Assembly (NCBI GenBank): GCA_002433485.1
Contig: DJIF01000047.1
Coordinates: 547 to 21,769, forward strand
DNA length: 21,223 bases
From: Deltaproteobacteria bacterium UBA6601
Lineage (GTDB): Bacteria; Myxococcota_A; UBA796; UBA9615
Reading direction: 5' to 3'
Part shown: in pieces, positions 11,434 to 17,955 of the stretch
Layout: each line of letters opens with the position of its first letter
How positions within the stretch are numbered: position 1 is the first letter of the stretch
The notes under the pieces: model-generated
What the model was told of the DNA's origin: nothing
What the model saw: only the letters and a program-made list of their open reading frames with translations
Databases searched by the model: none
Position numbers and translations under genes: made by a program

Positions 11434-12408
11434 ATGACCACGATGAACATCATCCAGGCCGTCAACAACGCCCTGCACATTGAGATGGAGCGCGACTCCT
11501 CGGTAGTGGTGCTGGGAGAAGACGTTGGCAAGTTCGGCGGAGTATTCCGTGCGACCAGCGGTCTTTATGACGCTTTTGGCGGCGACCGCGTGATCGACAC
11601 CCCGCTGGCGGAGTCGGGAATCATCGGCGCAGCCATTGGTATGGCGCTCTATGGCTTGCGGCCGGTGCCAGAGATTCAGTTTGCCGATTTCATCTTCCCG
11701 GCCTTCGATCAGATCGTTAATGAACTGGCCAAGTTCCGCTATCGCTCGGGGGGCCAGTATCCTTGCCCGGTGGTGATTCGGACCCCTTATGGCGGCGGTA
11801 TTCGCGGCGGTCACTATCACAGTCAGAGCCCAGAGGCTTTGTTCGTTCATACCGCTGGTCTCAAGGTCGTCATTCCCTCCAATCCAAGGGATGCCAAGGG
11901 TTTGCTGCTGGCTTGCCTGCGGCAGAAGGACCCGGTCCTGTTCATGGAGCCGAAGCGCATCTACCGCGCTTCCAAGGGCGAGGTCCCCGAGGAGGACTAT
12001 GAGATTCCGCTCGGTGTTGCCAACGTCGTTAAGGAAGGCAGTGACTGCACCGCGGTAGCCTACGGCGCGATGGTGCCGGTGGTAGAAGAGGCGGCCAAGA
12101 AGGCTGATGCTGAAGGCATCTCGGTGGAGGTCATCGACCTACGGACTCTGCTGCCCTTTGACATCGAGACGGTTGTTGAGTCAGTGAAGAAGACCGGTCG
12201 CGCTGTGGTGGTTCACGAAGCGCCGAAGACCTGCGGTTACGGCGCGGAGTTGGCTTCCTCCATCTACGAGCGAGCTCTTGAGTACCTTGAGGCTCCCATC
12301 GGGCGGGTGACCGGTTTTGATATTCCCTTCCCGTTCAGCCTTGAGCACGAGTATATGCCCAACGCGGACCGCACCCTGGGTGCCATTCGCAAGACCTTGG
12401 AGTGGTAG
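11434..12408 (+). CDS. bkdA2: Branched-chain-type 2-oxoacid dehydrogenase E1 beta
   Basis: This is a 324-residue beta subunit of the ThDP-dependent E1, the usual length. The conserved Glu60 in DTPLAESGI should contact the ThDP aminopyrimidine. EIQFADFIFPAFDQIVNELAKFRYRSGG (80-107) and GGHYHSQSPEA (125-135, active-site His) are typical of branched-chain E1 beta. The C-terminal transketolase domain includes EVIDLRTLLPFD and a VVHEAPKTCGYGAE segment. ATG 11434 follows GAGGA at 11421-11425. The E2 gene starts 3 bases after its stop. It is the only E1 beta in the window and probably partners both E1 alpha paralogues. Confidence 0.95.
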   Translation: MTTMNIIQAVNNALHIEMERDSSVVVLGEDVGKFGGVFRATSGLYDAFGGDRVIDTPLAESGIIGAAIGMALYGLRPVPEIQFADFIFPAFDQIVNELAKFRYRSGGQYPCPVVIRTPYGGGIRGGHYHSQSPEALFVHTAGLKVVIPSNPRDAKGLLLACLRQKDPVLFMEPKRIYRASKGEVPEEDYEIPLGVANVVKEGSDCTAVAYGAMVPVVEEAAKKADAEGISVEVIDLRTLLPFDIETVVESVKKTGRAVVVHEAPKTCGYGAELASSIYERALEYLEAPIGRVTGFDIPFPFSLEHEYMPNADRTLGAIRKTLEW

Positions 12409-12411
12409 CCC

Positions 12412-13707
12412 ATGAGCTTTGAGTTTCATCTTCCTGATCTTGCCGAGGGTATGACTGAGGCCGAGATCGTCAGCTGGAAGGTCCAGGTTGGCGACGCTGT
12501 TTCTATGGATCAGCCGCTTGTCGAGGTGATGAGCGATAAGGCCACGGTGGAGATTCCGTCGCCTCGTGAAGGGACCATCTCCGCCTTGAACTACAAGGAG
12601 GGCGAGACCTGCGAGGTGGGCGCCGTTCTGTTTGTGATTGATGAGGGGCAAGCCAGCGTTTCTGCCAGCAATGGTGCAGGTGCCGCAGTGGTGGCCGAGC
12701 AGGCTCCGGTGGTTGCGGCTGCTAAGCCTGCTCCGGCTCCTACAGCCCCGGTCACTGCCCCCGCCGTGGCGGCCCCTGCTGCCAGCAATCCTGTTTCAGC
12801 TACTGGCAAGGTGCTGGCAACTCCGGCCACCCGGCGCCTGGCCCGTGAGCTGGGTGTCGACATCCGCACGGTCCATGGCTCTGGCAAGCGAGGCCGGGTG
12901 ACCAGTGATGATGTCCGCGCTGCGGGTTCCGGTGCTCCGGCCGCTGCCGCTGCGGTCCCAGCCGCAGCAGTCAGCCGTCCTCCGGTCTCGATTCCGAGCG
13001 CTGGTGGCGAGACCCGGATTCCCTTCCGCGGCATGCGTAAGATGATCTCCGACAATATGGTTCGCTCCGTGCAGACTGCGGCCCACTTCACCTATGTGGA
13101 GGAGGTGGATGTGACCGAGCTGGTCGAGCTGCGCGGCCGCGCTAAGCAGCGCGGTGCTGAGCGAGGCGTCAATGTCACCTATCTGCCCTTCATCATGAAG
13201 GCCGTAGTAGCTGCGCTGAAGAAGTGGCCGGCTCTTAATGCCGCTCTCGATGAGAGCACTCAGGAGTTTGTCCACAAGCACTACTACCATCTGGGCATCG
13301 CTGCTCAGGGCCCCAATGGTTTGATGGTTACCGTGGTTCGTGATGCCGACAAGCTGTCTATCTTTGATACCGCTGCAGAGGTGCAGCGGCTGGGTCAGGC
13401 GGTACAGGATGGCACTGCTACCCGTGATCAGCTAAGCGGCTCTACGTTCACCATTAGCTCGTTGGGCAAGCTCGGCGGGGTCTTGGCGACTCCCATCATC
13501 AATTTCCCCGAGGTGGGGATCATGGGGGTTCACAAGATCGAGCAGAAGCCTGCGATTCGCAACGGTGAGATTGTGCCGCGCTATCTTATGAACCTCAGCA
13601 TCTCCCTTGATCATCGCCTGGTCGACGGCTGGGATGGGGCGATGTTCCTGCAGGAGGTCAAGACTCTGCTTGAAGACCCGACCTTGATGTTCATGGAGAT
13701 GGTGTGA
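12412..13707 (+). CDS. bkdB: Dihydrolipoamide acyltransferase E2 (branched-chain type)
   Basis: This 431-residue E2 is the oligomeric core of the complex. One lipoyl domain (1-78) carries the lipoylated Lys43 in VMSDKATVEI. An Ala/Pro-rich flexible linker (about 80-132) leads to the peripheral-subunit-binding domain (ATPATRRLARELGVDI... GKRGRVTSDDV, 136-168), then a second Ala-rich linker. The catalytic acyltransferase domain (about 200-431) has the active-site SLDHRLVDGWDG with His401 and Asp405. The single lipoyl domain and domain order are standard for branched-chain E2s. GGAG at 12399-12402 precedes the ATG. The last codon overlaps the GTG of the second E1 alpha gene. lipB at the end of the operon should supply octanoyl groups for its lipoylation. 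Confidence 0.95.
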   Translation: MSFEFHLPDLAEGMTEAEIVSWKVQVGDAVSMDQPLVEVMSDKATVEIPSPREGTISALNYKEGETCEVGAVLFVIDEGQASVSASNGAGAAVVAEQAPVVAAAKPAPAPTAPVTAPAVAAPAASNPVSATGKVLATPATRRLARELGVDIRTVHGSGKRGRVTSDDVRAAGSGAPAAAAAVPAAAVSRPPVSIPSAGGETRIPFRGMRKMISDNMVRSVQTAAHFTYVEEVDVTELVELRGRAKQRGAERGVNVTYLPFIMKAVVAALKKWPALNAALDESTQEFVHKHYYHLGIAAQGPNGLMVTVVRDADKLSIFDTAAEVQRLGQAVQDGTATRDQLSGSTFTISSLGKLGGVLATPIINFPEVGIMGVHKIEQKPAIRNGEIVPRYLMNLSISLDHRLVDGWDGAMFLQEVKTLLEDPTLMFMEMV

Positions 13708-14915
13708 GCCCAGCCTCCGGTGCGGGTGCGGCTAGCAAGAAGCCGCGCAGGTCTCGCAAGGCGAAGGCCAGCGCCGCAGCTGTCACGCGGGGGCCGGCCT
13801 GGTCCTATTTTGAGGGCGACCCTGAGGACAAGGCTCGCGGGCTGTTCCAGCTGGTGGCTGAGGATGGCAGCTTTGATCCAGCTGACGTAGGGCATATCAG
13901 CAAACAGCAGGCTCTTGCCTTGTTCCGAGGCATGGTCTCTATCCGCATCATCGATGAGCGCATGATTGCTCTGCAGCGGCAGGGCCGCATCGGCTTTTAT
14001 GGTGAGGCGCGCGGGCAGGAGGCCTCTGTGGTGGGCTCGGCCGCTGCTCTTGAGCCGCGGGACTGGCTGGTTCCTGCACTTCGAGAGGCCGGGGCGGGGC
14101 TCTATCGTGGGATGTCATTGAGCAGCTATCTGGCGCAGATCCTGGGTAACGCCGATGACGTCTGTAAGGGGCGGCAGATGCCATGCCACCCCTGCGATAG
14201 GGACTCCAACTACGTGGTGATGTCTTCAGTTGTGAGTACCCAGATTCCGCACGCGGTAGGGATCGCCATGGGCATGAAGATCAAGGGCGGCGATGAGGTC
14301 TGCGTGGGCTTTATGGGCGACGGCGGGACCAGTGAGGGTGACTTTCATGTGGCGCTGACCTTTGCCGGCGTGCAGAAGGTCCCGGCTGTGCTCATCTGTC
14401 AGAACAATCAGTGGGCTATCTCTACTCCTGGAGATAGTCAGTGCGCTGCCGACACCATCGCCCTGAAGGGCCTTGGCTATGGGGTGGAGTCGTTGCGGGC
14501 TGACGGCAACGATGTGCTGGCGGTGTTTGAGCTGATCAAGTATGCGGTCGAGCGGGCGAGGCGCGGTGATGGCGCCACCTTTATTGAGCTGCTCACCTAT
14601 CGGGTCAGCGCTCACTCTACCTCCGATGATCCATCTCGGTATCGTGACGAATCAGTCACCGATCAGTGGCGCGAGCACCGCGACCCCATCGACCGACAGC
14701 GCGCCTTTCTAAGTGCTAAAGGTTGGCTGAGCGATGAACAATTCGCTGCGATGCAGGCCGAGATTGAGCAAGAGGTCCGGGCTGTGATTGCGGAGCAGGA
14801 GAGTGTCGGCATGCCCGCTCTGGACACCTTGATTGAAGATGTTTTTGAGGAGCCTACTTGGCTGCTTGAAGAGCAGCTGCGAGAACTCAAGCGAGATCTA
14901 AGCGAGCAGGACTGA
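13704..14915 (+). CDS. Second 2-oxoacid dehydrogenase E1 alpha paralogue
   Basis: This 403-residue protein is homologous along its whole catalytic length to the first E1 alpha of this operon. The ThDP motif is the canonical GDG (205-207) with NN (234-235) in CQNNQWAIS. GRQMPCHPC, TQIPHAVG, RADGNDVLAV and the loop HSTSDDPSRYRDES (304-317) are in register with the first copy, but MPCHPC replaces MPVHHS near the active site. The N-terminus is long and basic (SKKPRRSRKAKA at 11-22). The start is GTG 13704, whose GTGA overlaps the E2 stop by 4 bases, so translation is coupled. E3 follows 46 bases on. There is no second E1 beta, so this subunit presumably competes for the shared one and may change substrate preference. 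Catalytic residues look intact. Confidence 0.92.
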   Translation: MSPASGAGAASKKPRRSRKAKASAAAVTRGPAWSYFEGDPEDKARGLFQLVAEDGSFDPADVGHISKQQALALFRGMVSIRIIDERMIALQRQGRIGFYGEARGQEASVVGSAAALEPRDWLVPALREAGAGLYRGMSLSSYLAQILGNADDVCKGRQMPCHPCDRDSNYVVMSSVVSTQIPHAVGIAMGMKIKGGDEVCVGFMGDGGTSEGDFHVALTFAGVQKVPAVLICQNNQWAISTPGDSQCAADTIALKGLGYGVESLRADGNDVLAVFELIKYAVERARRGDGATFIELLTYRVSAHSTSDDPSRYRDESVTDQWREHRDPIDRQRAFLSAKGWLSDEQFAAMQAEIEQEVRAVIAEQESVGMPALDTLIEDVFEEPTWLLEEQLRELKRDLSEQD

Positions 14916-14961
14916 GCAGAGCCCTTCGAGGAGGGGGTCTGTTCCGGGAGACGGTGAGACG

Positions 14962-16380
14962 ATGGCAAAGGAAGTGCGCGCAGATGCAGTGGTGATCGGG
15001 AGTGGACCGGGTGGCTATGTCTGTGGGATTCGACTCGGTCAGCTGGGGGTCAAGACCATAGTGATTGAGAAGGAGAGTCCCGGAGGAGTCTGCCTTAACG
15101 TCGGCTGCATACCTTCCAAGGCCCTGATTCATGCTGCCAAGACCTACGAGAAGCTTGGTAAGTCCGAGGGCATGGGCATTCGGGTCAAGACTGCTCCTGA
15201 GGTCGATCTTGTGCAGATGCAGAAGTGGAAGGGCGGCATCGTCAAGAAGCTGACTGGCGGAGTAAAGCAGCTGCTCAAGGCCAACGGTGCTGAGTTCATG
15301 ATGGGGACGGCTCGGCTGGCCAGGGGCAGCAGCGGAAGCCACCGGGTGATCGTCGACGGTAAGGATGGTGAGACCACGATCCTGGCCAAGAATGTGGTCC
15401 TTGCCACAGGGTCTCGGCCTATTGAGATTCCTGGCTTTGCGGTCGACCAGCAGCGGGTCCTCGACTCCAGCGGTGCTTTGGCGATCAGCGATCTGCCCAG
15501 CAGGATGGTTGTGATTGGTGGCGGCTATATTGGTCTTGAACTCGGGACTGTCTACGCCAAGCTCGGTACCAAGGTTACGGTTGTTGAGGCCATGAGCTCA
15601 TTGCTCGGCTCCATGGATTCTGACTGTGTGAAGGTGGTCTCCCGCAAGCTCAAGAAGATGGGTGTGGACGTAATGGTCGACACCAAGGCCAAGGGCTGGA
15701 AGAAGAAGGGCAAGGGCATCGTTGTTAAAGTAGAGACCAAGAAGGGCAGCGAGGAGATCGCCTCGGATCTGGTCCTGGTCAGCGTCGGAAGGCGCCCTAA
15801 CAGCGAAGGCCTCGGGCTGGATGCACTGGGGGTCGCTCTTGACCGGGGCTTTGTTAAGGTTGATGACCGCCTGGAGACCAACGTACCGGGCATCTACGCA
15901 ATCGGCGATCTCTGTGGGGGAATGTTGCTCGCTCACAAAGCGTCAAAGGAGGCCGAGGTGGTTGCTGAGGTGATCGCCGGGCATAACGCAGCGATGGATG
16001 TTCGCACCATTCCGGCGGTGGTCTTCACCGATCCCGAGGTGGCCTCCTCGGGAATGACCGAGTCCGAGGCGAAGCAAGCCGGTCACTCGGTGAAGGTAGG
16101 CAAGTTTCCTTTTGCAGCGTTGGGGAGGGCGCTCTCAGTCAATGACACCGATGGTTTTGCCAAGGTGATCGCAGATGCCGAGAGTAACGAGATCCTCGGT
16201 CTGCACATCGTCGGAAACGGCGCCTCGGATCTCATCAGTGAGGGCGCACTGGCCATCGAGATGGGTGCGGAGTTGCATGACTTGAGCCTCACTGTTCATC
16301 CCCACCCGACCTTGAGCGAAGCGCTGATGGAGGCTGCCTCCGCTGCCCTTGGCGAGGCGGTACACGTCGTCAACAAGTGA
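14962..16380 (+). CDS. lpdA: Dihydrolipoamide dehydrogenase E3
   Basis: This 472-residue flavoprotein reoxidises dihydrolipoamide on E2 with NAD+. It has the N-terminal FAD fold GSGPGGY (13-19), the redox disulfide Cys44/Cys49 in GGVCLNVGCIPSKA, the NAD-binding GGGYIGLELG, a second FAD contact in YAIGDLCGG, and the C-terminal catalytic pair His448-Glu453 in HPHPTLSE. The length is normal. A Lys-rich surface stretch (AKGWKKKGKGIVVKVETKKG) interrupts the NAD domain. ATG 14962 follows GGGAGACGGTGAG. The lipB gene overlaps its stop by 4 bases. Being the only E3 seen, it may also serve the pyruvate dehydrogenase encoded further on. Confidence 0.97.
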   Translation: MAKEVRADAVVIGSGPGGYVCGIRLGQLGVKTIVIEKESPGGVCLNVGCIPSKALIHAAKTYEKLGKSEGMGIRVKTAPEVDLVQMQKWKGGIVKKLTGGVKQLLKANGAEFMMGTARLARGSSGSHRVIVDGKDGETTILAKNVVLATGSRPIEIPGFAVDQQRVLDSSGALAISDLPSRMVVIGGGYIGLELGTVYAKLGTKVTVVEAMSSLLGSMDSDCVKVVSRKLKKMGVDVMVDTKAKGWKKKGKGIVVKVETKKGSEEIASDLVLVSVGRRPNSEGLGLDALGVALDRGFVKVDDRLETNVPGIYAIGDLCGGMLLAHKASKEAEVVAEVIAGHNAAMDVRTIPAVVFTDPEVASSGMTESEAKQAGHSVKVGKFPFAALGRALSVNDTDGFAKVIADAESNEILGLHIVGNGASDLISEGALAIEMGAELHDLSLTVHPHPTLSEALMEAASAALGEAVHVVNK

Positions 16381-17033
16381 CCGCGCGCGGCGGCTCGCAG
16401 CCTGAGCTCGACGTGGTCGATCTCGGCACGGTTCCTTATCAATGGGCCTACGCTGAGCAGCAGCGCATCCTTGAGCAGGTCGCCGCAGGGGAGCGCTGTG
16501 ACACCCTGCTGCTGCTGGAACACCCCCACGTGATCACCCTTGGACGCAGCCGGGAAGCTGCAGCCAACGTGCTTGCCTCAGGGGATGTTGAGGTGGTTCA
16601 GATCGAGCGGGGTGGGGATGTGACGTACCACGGTCCGGGCCAGCTGGTGGCTTATCCCATCGTTGCCTTGCGCGAGCACGAGCGCGATTTACACGCCTTT
16701 ATGCGTCGGATAGAGGACGCCATAATCGCCAGCCTGCTGCGCTGCCGACTGGCTGCCAGCCGCGCGCCGGGCAACACCGGTGTGTGGGTCGACGGGCGCA
16801 AGCTGGCCTCCATTGGGATCGCCTGCCGGCGCTGGGTCACCTGGCACGGTCTGGCCCTCAATGTGAGCACCGATCTGAGCTATTTCGGCCGGATCAATCC
16901 CTGCGGTTTTCAGGCCTCGGTTATGACCAGTGTTGTTGCCGAACTTGGCGATGTAGCGCCCAGCATGGAGCAGCTGAAGTTGTGGCTGGCTGAAGATCTC
17001 TGCGCCTGCCTGGCACGGCAGCCGCGCACTTAA
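16377..17033 (+). CDS. lipB: Octanoyl-[acyl carrier protein] transferase LipB
   Basis: This 218-residue enzyme transfers octanoate from acyl carrier protein to the lipoyl-domain lysine, the first step of de novo lipoylation. The catalytic pair is visible: Lys142 (GRKLASIGI) and Cys176 (RINPCGF). The signature RGGDVTYHGPGQLVAYPI (78-95) and GNTGVWV are also conserved. The start is GTG 16377, in a GTGA overlap with the lpdA stop; no separate ribosome binding site is seen, so it depends on coupling. Its place in the operon links E2 synthesis with E2 modification. LipA is not in the window. Confidence 0.95.
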   Translation: MTARGGSQPELDVVDLGTVPYQWAYAEQQRILEQVAAGERCDTLLLLEHPHVITLGRSREAAANVLASGDVEVVQIERGGDVTYHGPGQLVAYPIVALREHERDLHAFMRRIEDAIIASLLRCRLAASRAPGNTGVWVDGRKLASIGIACRRWVTWHGLALNVSTDLSYFGRINPCGFQASVMTSVVAELGDVAPSMEQLKLWLAEDLCACLARQPRT

Positions 17034-17049
17034 GTCCCCTGGCAAGCTG

Positions 17050-17850
17050 ATGGTTATGGAAGCACAGGGCCGGCGGGGCGGAAAGCTGCTGCTGAGATTG
17101 GGCCTGCTGGCAGTCTTGTTGTTGGTCGCGTTGTGGTCGACTCGGACCCTGGAGCGTGACGACAGCGGTCCACAACGTCCCAGCTATGTGGTGGTAGCCG
17201 GGGATAGCCTCAGCGCTATTGCCGGGCGCAAGGGCTGTAGCGTGGCGCAGCTGCGCAGCTGGAATGGCATTTCTGGGGATCTGATCGAAGTGGGCCAGCA
17301 GCTTTGGGTCGGCCCTGCTGCGCTCCAGCGTGATAGCAGCGATGTCTTGTTGCCAGTGACAGCGAGTCCTCCTAAGCGCCGCAGCCCGACCAGAGCGAGG
17401 CGACCCTCAGCCGCTTCCACTGGTTCGGCTGGCCTCGATCTGCCGGTACAGCCAGCTGCGGTTGCTAGTGAGCCTTCCTGGCCGGCGTTGACCCTGCCCG
17501 CAGCGCGCCCTTGTCTTGCCGCCGAAACGGGTGCCGATGGCGGCGCCATCGGTCGCTCACAGGGGCTTGATGGGGAGCAGGTGGCGGCCGCAGCGCGTGC
17601 CTTTCAGGAGCAGACCCTACGCTGCTACCGGGACTGGCCGCGGGCAGAGGGCGAGGTCCAGCTGCGGCTGCTGCTGGGTTGCAACGGCAGGGTGCGCAGC
17701 TCGACGGTGCATCGAGATGGAACCGGTCAAGCTGGCTTTGCTGCTTGTGTTGCAGGAGTGATGGCCTTCGCGCCCTTCCCGGTTCATGCACGAGATGAGG
17801 TCGAGGTGGTCGTGCCTCTTTACTTTGTCGCTGACACCAGCTCCGGCTGA
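17050..17850 (+). CDS. Membrane-anchored LysM protein with AgmX/PglI-like C-terminal domain
   Basis: This is a 266-residue protein. After a short basic N-terminus a single hydrophobic span (about 12-30) anchors it in the inner membrane with the rest periplasmic. A LysM peptidoglycan-binding domain follows (46-87; YVVVAGDSLSAIAGRKG... NGISGDLIEVGQQLWV). Next is a Pro/Ser/Arg-rich linker, then a TonB-like C-terminal domain (about 188-262) with CYRDW, GEVQLRLLLGCNGRV and FAACVAGVMAFAPFP, as in AgmX/PglI C-terminal proteins of myxobacteria. Cys192, Cys211 and Cys233 could form disulfides. Two ATGs (17050, 17056) are possible; the first is given and the ribosome binding site is weak. It lies 16 bases after lipB, so it may be read through from that operon. 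A cell-envelope role is likely; details are unknown. Confidence 0.8.
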   Translation: MVMEAQGRRGGKLLLRLGLLAVLLLVALWSTRTLERDDSGPQRPSYVVVAGDSLSAIAGRKGCSVAQLRSWNGISGDLIEVGQQLWVGPAALQRDSSDVLLPVTASPPKRRSPTRARRPSAASTGSAGLDLPVQPAAVASEPSWPALTLPAARPCLAAETGADGGAIGRSQGLDGEQVAAAARAFQEQTLRCYRDWPRAEGEVQLRLLLGCNGRVRSSTVHRDGTGQAGFAACVAGVMAFAPFPVHARDEVEVVVPLYFVADTSSG

Positions 17851-17880
17851 GGAGCTTCCTGGCGGCCGCTGGACAGAAAT

Positions 17881-17936
17881 TTTGCCGTTGCCCCGCCGCC
17901 TTTGCGGGGGCAGGATCGCTGCCCTGTTTGCCGTTG
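17881..17936 (+). other. GC-rich stem-loop flanked by a 10-base direct repeat
   Basis: CCCCGC (17891-17896) and GCGGGG (17904-17909) form a 6-bp hairpin, extendable with a bulged G. The same decamer TTTGCCGTTG occurs at 17881-17890 and 17927-17936 on either side. There is no T-run after the stem. The position between two genes suits a terminator or an operator; neither is proven. Confidence 0.35.
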
Positions 17937-17955
17937 AACCTGCCCAGGAGATGTC

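Noticed and set aside
12591..13290. Ala/Arg-rich minus-strand frames opposite the E2 linker
   Set aside because: They are shadows of the Ala/Pro-rich linker codons of the E2 gene.
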